In this document: positions 1-7,975 of the stretch, in pieces | How positions within the stretch are numbered: position 1 is the first letter of the stretch | How the letters are laid out: the number at the start of each line of letters is the position of its first letter | Origin: Verrucomicrobiota bacterium | GTDB taxonomy: Bacteria; Verrucomicrobiota; Verrucomicrobiia; Opitutales; UBA953 | NCBI GenBank assembly: GCA_009924965.1 | Contig: RFQN01000003.1 | Location: forward strand, 1-21,329 | Direction of reading: 5' to 3' | Length of the DNA: 21,329 nucleotides | Position numbers and translations under genes: made by a program | Notes under the pieces: generated by a model | The model's input: only the letters and a program-made list of their open reading frames with translations | Told to the model about the DNA's origin: nothing | Databases searched by the model: none

Positions 1-209
1 GGGGGCACTCTCGACTGCACAGCCGGAAATAACCGCAAGTTACACGCAACCGTTTGTGAATAAACTGGCAAGACATTGTCATAAATGACACAAAAGCGTG
101 TGAGCGGCAGGTGTCGCTTGCGAGTCTGTTTCGTGTCCAGCAGGTGAAAGAACCCGGCGCCTTTCGCTATTGCATAGACCCGTCCGGGGCGGGCGTCTGA
201 ATCAGGTTC
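1..209. other. Leader / intergenic region upstream of the five-gene + operon
   Basis: No complete gene can be supported here. One + frame is open from base 2 to a TGA at 86-88 (28 codons), so it could be the 3' end of a gene lying left of the window. A second + frame is open from base 1 to a TAA at 61-63. Neither is long enough to identify. The region is more AT-rich around 50-95 than its surroundings and contains the dyad listed separately. No convincing -35/-10 pair with 16-18 nt spacing was found by eye. Confidence 0.5.
77..90. promoter_or_regulatory. Operator-like perfect dyad TGTCAT-AA-ATGACA
   Basis: Two perfect 6-bp arms (77-82 and 85-90) are separated by AA in an AT-rich pocket 120 bp upstream of the first gene of the + operon. 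The symmetry and size fit a dimeric repressor or activator site. The arms do not match the Fur, CRP or FNR consensus sequences that I know, so no regulator is named. The hairpin is too short and has no U-tract, so it is not a terminator. A possible upstream reading frame ends inside it (86-88), which lowers confidence. Confidence 0.35.
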
Positions 210-929
210 ATGTGGATGAGTCTTGTCATTTTTGCGGCGTCTCTGCCGACTCCGGAAGTAACCCCGGTATCCGTCAAACTGATGAGTTTCGACGCTCCCC
301 AGAGGGAGGTCATCGTGGTCGACGAGGCCGGCAAGCCGGCGGCGGTGAAGCTCTATTCCCATAGCCTGACTTCTCCGATCAGCAGCCAAGCCAAAGCCGG
401 GAAGTTTAGCGTCTTCAGCGCGCCCGAATCCCCCGACCCAAAGGCTCCCCCGGTCGCCTTGGCGACGGCGGACATCCCCCCTGGAGAAACGAAGTTAATT
501 GCCATCGTCTCAGGCATGGGTGACGCCACTCGACTCAACCTGATCCCGGACCATTCAGGCGTCGCGGCGGCCGGCACCCTCCGGTTCTTCAACCTTTGCC
601 CCAAACCAGTAGGCTTGAGTCTACCGGGTGAGCACCAGGTCATCCCTGCCGGTAAAGACCTCGTCATCCACCCCAAGGTCAAGGCGTCCGAATATGGGCA
701 AGCTCAACTTTTCCTGCCACAAGAGGACGCTGGCTGGCAGGTCGCCGGCGGCATGCGCTGGCTTCAGCTGGAGGACATTCGTTCCATCCTCTTCCTCTTA
801 CCTGCCCCTGGCGAACCCGGGATGATCGTCATCCGGGGCATCGAAGAGCGCATCGTTGAAGAACTCCGCGTCCCCGCCGGCGTCGCTTCGGACAAAAAGG
901 TCTCGAAAAACAAAGAGTTTGTTAAGTGA
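210..929 (+). CDS. Unrecognised secreted/anchored beta-rich protein preceding Verru_Chthon protein A
   Basis: This encodes 239 aa with no family that I recognise. The N-terminus (MWMSLVIFAASLP) is a short hydrophobic stretch that could be a minimal signal peptide or anchor. The rest is rich in Val, Pro, Gly and alternating hydrophobics, suggesting beta-sandwich structure, with segments such as GTLRFFNLCPKPVGLSL (about residues 123-139). The tail is lysine-rich (SDKKVSKNKEFVK). The in-frame TGA at 198-200 fixes the 5' limit. ATG 210 is used here, but ATG 216 is as good, because a weak AGG at 204-206 lies at better spacing (9 nt) from it. The stop overlaps the GTG start of the next gene by 4 nt (GTGA, 926-929), implying translational coupling with the Verru_Chthon protein. 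By context it is probably an accessory of that envelope protein; this is inference. Confidence 0.8.
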   Translation: MWMSLVIFAASLPTPEVTPVSVKLMSFDAPQREVIVVDEAGKPAAVKLYSHSLTSPISSQAKAGKFSVFSAPESPDPKAPPVALATADIPPGETKLIAIVSGMGDATRLNLIPDHSGVAAAGTLRFFNLCPKPVGLSLPGEHQVIPAGKDLVIHPKVKASEYGQAQLFLPQEDAGWQVAGGMRWLQLEDIRSILFLLPAPGEPGMIVIRGIEERIVEELRVPAGVASDKKVSKNKEFVK

Positions 930-3900
930 AACCGGCGACCTCAGGAGAACTTAAGGCGCGGAAAGGGTTTTCCTTGGTATTGTCGCTGACAATCATGTCC
1001 ATGATTGTCCTCACGGTCTTGGTCTTAGCGGCCTTCATCACCGTAGAGACACGCGCGGCTAAATGGACGGCCTTGAAAGCCCGGGCGCGGCTCAATGCGG
1101 CCATGTCCGCGCGACTCGCCTTGGCCCACCTTCAGCAGGCGGCCGGCCCCGACGTGCGCAGTACCGCCACTGGAGAACTCGCATGCACTCCAGCCCCCGC
1201 GAATCCGTTTAACGTGTCCCTACCGTGGACCTTGCGCCCGGGCCAAGGCCAGCGCTACTGGACGGGAGTCTGGCGAACGGACAAGCCTGATGAACCGCCG
1301 CAATGGCTAATCAGCGGACGGGGGGGGAAACCGCTGGACGACTCCAACCCCTACCTCCTTCAGACAACAAGCTTAGCGGGCGCAAACGACTACGCCCAAG
1401 GCTATTGGGCTCCGTGGCAAACCGACTATCCATCGGCGTTTGCGGGCGGAAACCCCGATTCATTCGCGACCTTGGTCGGCAATGGCAGCGCCACGCTTGA
1501 CCCTGGGCCGGATGGCCTCATCGGAACCGGCGATGACGTCGACGGACGCATTGCGCTGCCAAAGATTCCCCTCCCGGGAGCAGCGCCGAACTCCACCACG
1601 GGAAATTTCGCCTACTGGGTCGGAGACGAAGGCGTCAAAGCTGCCCTCCACCTGAACGAAATCCGCGACCCATCCAAACCAGCGCCCACCTCGCTCAGCA
1701 CCTCCACCGCCCTGCGCTCGCCGGGACGACGCGGCACGGAACTTCTCCTCGGCCACAAGAGCGTAGACCCATTTGAAGTGACTCGATCCGGAATCGTCAC
1801 TGCTTCGACGCTGCCTTTGCTCAAGGGCTTCAGTGATAACGACCCGGCGGCCAATGGTCTTCCGGCAAGCAAGTTGACCTTCCACCACCACACCCTTTGG
1901 TCGGCCGGCGTCCTCGCCGACAGTTACCGCGGCGGCCTTCGGCGAGACCTCTCGCTGGCCTTCGAGATGGACGACTCCCAGTTCGACAAGTCGGACTTCG
2001 GCTCAGGGGCTGGCCACGAAACGGTCACCGAAGCCTACACCGCAGACCTGATGCTGGGTAAAAGGCGCTCTTGGTTCCCCAGCTACGGGACGGCTAAGGT
2101 CAACCCAGGGACAATTGCGTCGCCCGACCCACGCCCGCGCGTCTGGGTCCCTATGCATGAGCTGAACGCGGACAACCCAGGGAGAAACCTCGGGGGGACC
2201 GGGACGAATTACCTGGCTTGGACCCCCGTCTTCATCCGCGAGGACGAGATGGGGCAGCCGCTGGCCGACACGAGTTCCAAAGCTCCGCCGACGACGGTGA
2301 ATTCGCTTTGGGATAAGCAGCCGCGCCGGTTGGTCGGACCGCTCTGGCATCTCGTTCGCGATTACTACCGCCTTTACAAGGACGTCGACTGGACGGCCAA
2401 CGTCCCAGGCATCAGCGCCCGAGCCTTCTATCCGAACACCAACCAATTCGACAAGGGGGGATACCGCATCCACAAATACGCACGCTATGACTTGGACGAT
2501 GCCCTTTGGTCCGGCGGCGGCAAAGTCACCGCACCGTTCACCGACGGCTACGACAGCACCCCCGACCCGCTGGGATGGATCAACGGGCTCAAAGGCGGCG
2601 ACTTGACCGGGCATGGAGTCGGCCGCTTCATCCCCCGGGCGGTGCGGGGCGCCTACATGCCGACGGTGCACCGTTTCTCCATGGTGTTCTCGTTGAGGCG
2701 CGTGAACGTGGGCGCAGACTACACCCTGAAGCTGGTCTGCACGCCTGTGCTGGTCATGCACAACCCCTACAACATCAAGATTAAGCTCAAGGAGCCGGCG
2801 ACTGCCGAGCCCGACCCGCGGGTAAAAGGGGGGCTGAAGCTGGTGTTCTCGCAGTTCGACCAGATGCGCCTGCAGATCTTCACCCACAACGGCAACGACC
2901 CGGCGCAGCCGTTCGCCCCCACCGCGACACCGCGCCTTATAGACTCGCTCTACAACTTCACGGCCGCGGCCTCCGCGGCCACGGGGGCGAACCCCGAGAA
3001 CCTCGTGGCAGTAGTGCCCGCGACGACCCTTGAGCCCGGGGAGTTTGCGGTGTTCACAACGAAGGACCTGATCGACGCGTCCACGCTCGACCGTTCCAAC
3101 GAGAGCACGCCGGTGCCGATCCTGAACATGCAGCGCGGCTTCTACTTCACCGGCGGATTCCACACGGACATCAAGGCTTCTACCGTCGCCGCACCCTATC
3201 GGTTCGCCGCCAACGACCAGGTCAGATGCTGCATCGACCTGACCAGCTCCATGTATTGGCACCACTGGATCTACATCAATTCGGGTTGGAAGAGGTCGCT
3301 CCGCGATGACACCGTCAATGCGGATGGCCAAGACCTTGGCTTCGATGAGGTGCTCGGGACAAGCCGCAACAATTCCTACGCCAGCTACGCCCACTACATC
3401 AACGTCGGCGGCAGCAACTTTGGCGTGACCCAGCTAGGTGACGGCGGCAGCGTCAGCAACCCAGTCATCATCGGCCCCGTCTCGGCCATCCGCACCGTCG
3501 CCGAGACTGCGCCAGGACCCGTCATCGCCGCCTTCGACACCCGTGCTCGCCTGCCGGACACCGCCCGGACGACCAGCCATGACCGCAACGTCCTGACTTG
3601 GTTCGCCGCCCAATCTAGCCCGGTGCCGGCCGCCCACCCGACTTGGGTGTTCTCGAATCCCTTGCCCCAGACCTCCTCGAATCCGGCGCTTAATGGGCTC
3701 CCGGGTATCGGCACGGCAAGCCTGCGGACCCAGCTCTTCGGAGGAGACGAACTGGGCCTGAACGGCGTCACCTCTTCCTGGAGCGCCCTGCTGCAGGTCG
3801 ACGCGGCGAACGCGAACGGCGGCAACGGGCTCGGAGGCTCCTCCCACGGGGCCGCCGGTGTGGCCAGGTCGACCGAAGTGGAGATTCCCCTCACCCCTCC

Positions 3901-5410
3901 CACATCGCTCGGACAGCTAATGCACGCCAACCTGAGCACTTGGGACTGGATGCCGTACCGGACGGTTGGGAACTCCTTCCCCTCGATGGTCGTACCCCTC
4001 GACAAGGCTTGGACCCAAGGGGCCCCGCACACGAACTCCAGCTACATCGGCGGCCACACCTTCGGTGACATGAGCTACCTCATGAACAACGCCCTGTGGG
4101 ATAGCTTCTTCTTTTCCGGCGCCGCGCCGGCCCTCGCCGACGAGGGCTCGCGACAAGGCAACTACAACCAAGTACGACGGCGGACCCTGGCCGAGGTCAT
4201 GAACGATTTCGCGAACGGCACCGGCACCTTGGCGAATCCACGCCTCGCGCTCTACCAGACGAGCGCCAACTCGGCGGCCACCGTCATCACGGCGGATGGC
4301 TTCGCCACGGACAGCTCGGGGGCCGCGACGGACGGCTACCGGCGGTTTTCCAGCTACCTGCTGAACATCGGGGCGTTCAATGTGAACTCGACCTCGGTCG
4401 AAGCCTGGACTGGGCTATACGGGTCGCTCAAGGGACTAGCGCTCGGCTCACAGGCCGCCAACGGCCCGGCCCCCGCCAATAACGCGCGGTTTCCTCGCAT
4501 CCTCGGCGACGCGGCGCAGAGCCCGACCACCCGCAACATCGCCGACGCCGCTTATTGGAACGGCTATGCCAACCTTTCCGATACGCAAATCCGGGCCTTG
4601 GCCGTCGCGACCGTCGCGGAGGTGAAAGCCCGCGCCCAGTTCTTCCAACGTACGGAGCGCGACCAGGAATACCCTCCGGCGGCACGCCGGTTCCTCGGCT
4701 TCCCACCTTCGCAAAACCCAGCCACGCCGTTCCTCGGACTCTGCGAGTTCGTCAACCGCTTCCTTGGCCCGACCCGCACCGCAGGGGCGATGGTCAGCAA
4801 CCTCGTCACGTTGAACCGCTCATACTACCCGATCGAGAACACCGCCGCCAACACGGCCTTGCCCACCGCGGCCCAGAATGTGCGTTGGATGTTCCGCTCC
4901 GGGACCTTGGAGTCGGCGATCGCGCGGGCGGACAAGACACTCGGGGCGGAGACGCTCGCCAAGATGCCTACAGGGGGGAAGATGATCGACCCCTCGGTGT
5001 CCCATAACTGGCTCAATCAGGGGATAGCAGGCGGACGCACCGGGATGCCTCCGGGCCTTTATTTCCGCAACGTTGAAATCCTCGACCCTGACAACGTCAA
5101 CCGGACCCACAACGGCTTTGGGGCGAATGGATGCCTCTTCCAAGGCGACCTGCTGCAGGCGCTCGGTCCGGCGCTGGCTACCCGCTCCGACACCTTCCGC
5201 GTCCGTGCCTACGGCGAGGCCCTCGACGAAGCAGGGACGGCCCAGGGCGCGGTCTTGGAGATAATCGCGCAACGCACCCCCGACTACATGGACCCCAGCA
5301 ACGCCGCGCACGACCGGCTCCGAGACTCCAAACGCTCGCCCGTGAACGTGCTCCTGGGACGGCGGTTCATCGTCATCTCCTCCAAGTGGCTTTCCCCTGA
5401 AGAAATCTAA
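926..5410 (+). CDS. Verru_Chthon cassette protein A (prepilin-like giant envelope protein)
   Basis: This encodes 1494 aa from a GTG start that overlaps the upstream stop. The N-terminus is prepilin/PilX-like: basic residues (K10, R12, K13), then G14-F15-S16-L17 and a roughly 25-residue hydrophobic helix ending near VETR (residue 43). A prepilin peptidase could cut after G14, but the Glu usual at +5 of mature pilins is replaced by Leu19. The long C-terminal part is low in Cys and rich in Asn, Gly, Thr, Trp and Tyr. At residues 192-207 there is a D-P-G-P-D-G...G-T-G-D-D-V-D-G stretch like calcium-binding turns of surface proteins. Size, N-terminus and composition match Verru_Chthon cassette protein A, known from Verrucomicrobium and Chthoniobacter with partners B, C and D. 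Those partners are not in the window and might lie left of base 1. Function is unproven; a pseudopilus-like or secretion role is inferred. The gene ends 6 nt before an ABC ATPase gene. Confidence 0.85.
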   Translation: MKPATSGELKARKGFSLVLSLTIMSMIVLTVLVLAAFITVETRAAKWTALKARARLNAAMSARLALAHLQQAAGPDVRSTATGELACTPAPANPFNVSLPWTLRPGQGQRYWTGVWRTDKPDEPPQWLISGRGGKPLDDSNPYLLQTTSLAGANDYAQGYWAPWQTDYPSAFAGGNPDSFATLVGNGSATLDPGPDGLIGTGDDVDGRIALPKIPLPGAAPNSTTGNFAYWVGDEGVKAALHLNEIRDPSKPAPTSLSTSTALRSPGRRGTELLLGHKSVDPFEVTRSGIVTASTLPLLKGFSDNDPAANGLPASKLTFHHHTLWSAGVLADSYRGGLRRDLSLAFEMDDSQFDKSDFGSGAGHETVTEAYTADLMLGKRRSWFPSYGTAKVNPGTIASPDPRPRVWVPMHELNADNPGRNLGGTGTNYLAWTPVFIREDEMGQPLADTSSKAPPTTVNSLWDKQPRRLVGPLWHLVRDYYRLYKDVDWTANVPGISARAFYPNTNQFDKGGYRIHKYARYDLDDALWSGGGKVTAPFTDGYDSTPDPLGWINGLKGGDLTGHGVGRFIPRAVRGAYMPTVHRFSMVFSLRRVNVGADYTLKLVCTPVLVMHNPYNIKIKLKEPATAEPDPRVKGGLKLVFSQFDQMRLQIFTHNGNDPAQPFAPTATPRLIDSLYNFTAAASAATGANPENLVAVVPATTLEPGEFAVFTTKDLIDASTLDRSNESTPVPILNMQRGFYFTGGFHTDIKASTVAAPYRFAANDQVRCCIDLTSSMYWHHWIYINSGWKRSLRDDTVNADGQDLGFDEVLGTSRNNSYASYAHYINVGGSNFGVTQLGDGGSVSNPVIIGPVSAIRTVAETAPGPVIAAFDTRARLPDTARTTSHDRNVLTWFAAQSSPVPAAHPTWVFSNPLPQTSSNPALNGLPGIGTASLRTQLFGGDELGLNGVTSSWSALLQVDAANANGGNGLGGSSHGAAGVARSTEVEIPLTPPTSLGQLMHANLSTWDWMPYRTVGNSFPSMVVPLDKAWTQGAPHTNSSYIGGHTFGDMSYLMNNALWDSFFFSGAAPALADEGSRQGNYNQVRRRTLAEVMNDFANGTGTLANPRLALYQTSANSAATVITADGFATDSSGAATDGYRRFSSYLLNIGAFNVNSTSVEAWTGLYGSLKGLALGSQAANGPAPANNARFPRILGDAAQSPTTRNIADAAYWNGYANLSDTQIRALAVATVAEVKARAQFFQRTERDQEYPPAARRFLGFPPSQNPATPFLGLCEFVNRFLGPTRTAGAMVSNLVTLNRSYYPIENTAANTALPTAAQNVRWMFRSGTLESAIARADKTLGAETLAKMPTGGKMIDPSVSHNWLNQGIAGGRTGMPPGLYFRNVEILDPDNVNRTHNGFGANGCLFQGDLLQALGPALATRSDTFRVRAYGEALDEAGTAQGAVLEIIAQRTPDYMDPSNAAHDRLRDSKRSPVNVLLGRRFIVISSKWLSPEEI

Positions 5411-5416
5411 TACGAC

Positions 5417-6496
5417 ATGGTCCCGATTCATCTCCGCGCCGTCCGCAAAAGCTTCCCTTCTCGACCTGAGGCCGTGCAAGTCCTCGATGGGATCACGCTC
5501 TCCATCCAACCGGGGGAACTTTTCTTCCTCCTAGGACCATCCGGCGGCGGCAAGACTACCTTGCTCCGCTGCTTAGCGGGCCTGGAGTTCCCGACGAGCG
5601 GCGCGATCTTCTTCGGCGAGCGCGATGTCACCGACCTCCCGCCGCACCTGCGAGAGACCGCGATGGTGTTCCAGAGCTATGCCCTCTGGCCGCATCTGAC
5701 GGTCGCAGAGAACATCGCTTTTGGCTTGGTGGAAAGGAAAGTGCCAGCTGCGGAACGGGCGCAACGCGTCGAGGAAGTCCTGCGCAGCGTTCGCCTCGAG
5801 GGATTGGGCGGGCGCGCCATCGACCAACTCTCGGGCGGGCAGCAGCAACGAGTCGCCTTGGCCCGGGCCCTGGTCGTGCGACCGCGCTGCCTCCTGCTGG
5901 ACGAGCCGCTTTCCAACCTCGACGCCCAGCTGCGCGTCGAGATGCGCCAGGAAATTCGGCGCATCGTCAAGGAATACGGCCTCACCGCCGTCTACGTGAC
6001 CCACGACCAGGAAGAAGCCTTGGCGATGGCTGACCGCATGGCGATCCTCGAGAATGGGGCGGTCGCGCAGATCGGGACGCCCGAAGAAGTCTACCAGAGG
6101 CCGGCGAGCGCCTCGGTCGCTCGTTTCATCGGCGAGACCAACCTGCTCACGGCGGAACTCCTCGAAACGTGCGAACGCGACGCCGTGGTCGCGACGGCCG
6201 CCGGTCGCTTCTCCGGCAAAATCCATGACGCCCTGCTCGCCGCTCCGGCAGGCACTGCGGTCGCGTTGTCCATCCGTCCGGAGGCCTGGACGCTGGCGCC
6301 CCCCGGGTCGCCCAATGCGGTCACCGGCCAAGTCGCCGAACGCACCTACTTAGGCGCGCGGGTCCAGCTCACCTTAGCCAGCCCGCTGGGGCGACTCAGC
6401 ATCACCGTACTCAACCCGCCGCATGGCCTGGCCACCGGACAAAGCCTGACGGTGACGGCGGCGGTCCAGGATGTCGTGGTTCTCCCCCGCACATGA
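5417..6496 (+). CDS. Fe3+/polyamine-type ABC importer ATPase (FbpC/PotA-like)
   Basis: This is a 359-aa cytoplasmic ATPase that energises the permease two genes downstream. All nucleotide-binding motifs are present: Walker A GPSGGGKTT (residues 40-48), Q-loop Gln86 in MVFQSYALWPH, signature LSGGQQQR (138-145), Walker B LLLDE (159-163), D-loop SNLD (166-169) and switch His196 in VTHDQEEA. Residues from about 235 to 359 form a TOBE-type regulatory domain (SIRPEAW, then TYLGARVQLTL). This architecture is shared by FbpC (ferric iron), PotA (spermidine) and MalK-class ATPases. The partners point to the iron/2-aminoethylphosphonate type, but the substrate is not proven. It starts 6 nt after the Verru_Chthon gene, and its TGA overlaps the next ATG (ATGA, 6493-6496). 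Confidence 0.95.
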   Translation: MVPIHLRAVRKSFPSRPEAVQVLDGITLSIQPGELFFLLGPSGGGKTTLLRCLAGLEFPTSGAIFFGERDVTDLPPHLRETAMVFQSYALWPHLTVAENIAFGLVERKVPAAERAQRVEEVLRSVRLEGLGGRAIDQLSGGQQQRVALARALVVRPRCLLLDEPLSNLDAQLRVEMRQEIRRIVKEYGLTAVYVTHDQEEALAMADRMAILENGAVAQIGTPEEVYQRPASASVARFIGETNLLTAELLETCERDAVVATAAGRFSGKIHDALLAAPAGTAVALSIRPEAWTLAPPGSPNAVTGQVAERTYLGARVQLTLASPLGRLSITVLNPPHGLATGQSLTVTAAVQDVVVLPRT

Positions 6497-7974
6497 GGAA
6501 CCAAAGGATATGGTGGCTGACGCTCGGGTGCCTCGCACTGCTCGTCGCCCTACCCCTCGCGCTCCGCAAAGACTCTACCCAGGCTCCCGCGGCAGGGTCG
6601 CGACGGCTCGTAATCTTCACGCCGCACAGCGAGACGATCCGTAAGGAATTCGCCGAAGCCTTCTCGCGGTATTGGCGGAAAGGCCACGCAGAGGACGTGT
6701 ACATCGACTGGCGTAGCCCGGGTGGAACATCGGAGATCCGGCTCGTGCTCGACGCCGGCTACAAGGCCGCCGATGAGACCAAGCGCGCCGGCATCGGTGC
6801 GGATCTCTTCTTCGGCGGCGGCGAGCCGGATTTCGCCAGCCAAGCCAAAAAGGGCCGCTTGGTCCCGCTACAAGCGTTCCAAAACCATCCCGAGTGGTTC
6901 GCCAAGGGTGGGCCCATCCCGGAAATGTTCACCGGGGAAAGGCTCTGGGCCAAAGACCGTACTTGGTGCTCCTCCTGCCTCTCCCGGTTCGGAATCTGCT
7001 GGTCGCCCCAACGCTGGCAGGCGCTCGGGCTCACCCCGCCCACGCGGTGGATGGACCTGACTGACCCGAAATTACGCGGCCAGTTGGCCTTGGCAGACCC
7101 CACCAAAAGCGGGTCGGTCGCGCGTACATTCGAGCTCATCATCCAAGCAGAAATGCAGCGGAGCCTGGCGGCGCCGGAGCGACAGGCCTGGCCGGAAGCA
7201 CAGCGGCTCGCCCAAGGCTGGAGCGACGGCCTGCGGTTGGTCCAGCGGTTGGCGGCGAATGCCCGCTACTTCGCCGATAGCTCCACCAAGGTCCCCCTCG
7301 ATGTCGCCGACGGCAACGCCGCGGCGGGCATGTGCGTGGATTACTATGGGGCCGCTTTCGCCCAGCACGTCAACCGACCAGGGGTCACCCGCTTGCTTTG
7401 GACGGCACCGGCTGCCGGGACAACGGTGAGCGGCGACCCCATCGCGGTCTTGCGCGGCGCCCCAGAGCCGGAGCTGGCTCAAGCCTTCGCGGAATTCGTA
7501 CTCAGCCCAGAGGGACAAGCGCTGTGGAGCTCGCCGGTCGGGGCGCCGTTCGGCCCTCGCGAACGCGAGCTGTTCCGCCCGCCTGTCCGCCAAGATGCCT
7601 ACGAGAAACTACCCGCCGAAAGGGCTGCCCTCTCGCCTTACCTCACGGGGGACCATCTCCAATACCGCCCCGAGCTCACATCCGCGGCCTTCGGGACCAT
7701 ACGGCGAGCCGTCCGCGTGATGTGCATCGACACGCACGAGGAGCTAAAGCAAGCCTGGGCGGAAGTTGTCCGGGCCGGCTTGCCTGCGGATGCGCTCGCG
7801 ACGATGTCCGACGTCAGCGCCCTCCCCTACCGCGAAGGCGGCAAGGGCGACCCTGGGTTGGACAGCCCCGATCCGCTCGCCTCCGCCCGACGCATGGCAG
7901 AGCTCGCGGAGACCTTCCGGCGGAATTACCAGCGCGCGGCCGAGCAAGCGCGGCAACACCAGCCGGCACGTTGA
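6493..7974 (+). CDS. Fe3+-type ABC transporter substrate-binding protein
   Basis: This encodes 493 aa, a periplasmic binding protein of the AfuA/FbpA-like class, longer than the usual 330-350 aa. The N-terminus has one hydrophobic helix (residues 6-24) after MRNQR. Cys13 is too early and poorly placed for a lipobox, so it is either a normal signal peptide or a membrane anchor. Family landmarks follow in order: IGADLFFGGGEPDF (lobe-1 hinge), W-x-DLTDPKLRGQLALADPTKSGS, DGNAAAGMCVDYYG with the paired tyrosines of the binding cleft, and FVLSPEGQALW near the end of the core. A C-terminal extension of about 90 residues (from RAVRVMCIDTHEELKQAW) goes beyond classical FbpA. A Cys cluster, C159-x2-C162-x6-C169, lies where relatives usually have small or aromatic residues. 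The gene sits between the ATPase (4-nt overlap) and the permease (1-nt gap). Confidence 0.9.
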   Translation: MRNQRIWWLTLGCLALLVALPLALRKDSTQAPAAGSRRLVIFTPHSETIRKEFAEAFSRYWRKGHAEDVYIDWRSPGGTSEIRLVLDAGYKAADETKRAGIGADLFFGGGEPDFASQAKKGRLVPLQAFQNHPEWFAKGGPIPEMFTGERLWAKDRTWCSSCLSRFGICWSPQRWQALGLTPPTRWMDLTDPKLRGQLALADPTKSGSVARTFELIIQAEMQRSLAAPERQAWPEAQRLAQGWSDGLRLVQRLAANARYFADSSTKVPLDVADGNAAAGMCVDYYGAAFAQHVNRPGVTRLLWTAPAAGTTVSGDPIAVLRGAPEPELAQAFAEFVLSPEGQALWSSPVGAPFGPRERELFRPPVRQDAYEKLPAERAALSPYLTGDHLQYRPELTSAAFGTIRRAVRVMCIDTHEELKQAWAEVVRAGLPADALATMSDVSALPYREGGKGDPGLDSPDPLASARRMAELAETFRRNYQRAAEQARQHQPAR

Positions 7975-7975
7975 C

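Noticed and set aside
54..85. Promoter TTGTGA (54-59) with CATAAA (80-85)
   Set aside because: The 20-nt spacer is too long and the -10 match is poor; no promoter was called.
1..88. Possible 3' end of an upstream + gene (frame open to TGA 86-88)
   Set aside because: Twenty-eight codons without a recognisable motif cannot be distinguished from a chance open frame at the window edge.
2003..3394. 463-codon open frame on the - strand inside the Verru_Chthon A gene
   Set aside because: Its product is Arg/Val/His/Gly-rich with no recognisable motif and mirrors the codon pattern of the opposite gene; long antisense frames are expected at this GC content.
7766..7975. N-terminal extension of the permease to an ATG at 7766
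   Set aside because: The extension is Arg/Ser/Pro-rich, lies wholly inside the binding-protein gene, and would put about 70 hydrophilic residues before the first membrane helix; ATG 7976 fits the 1-nt junction.
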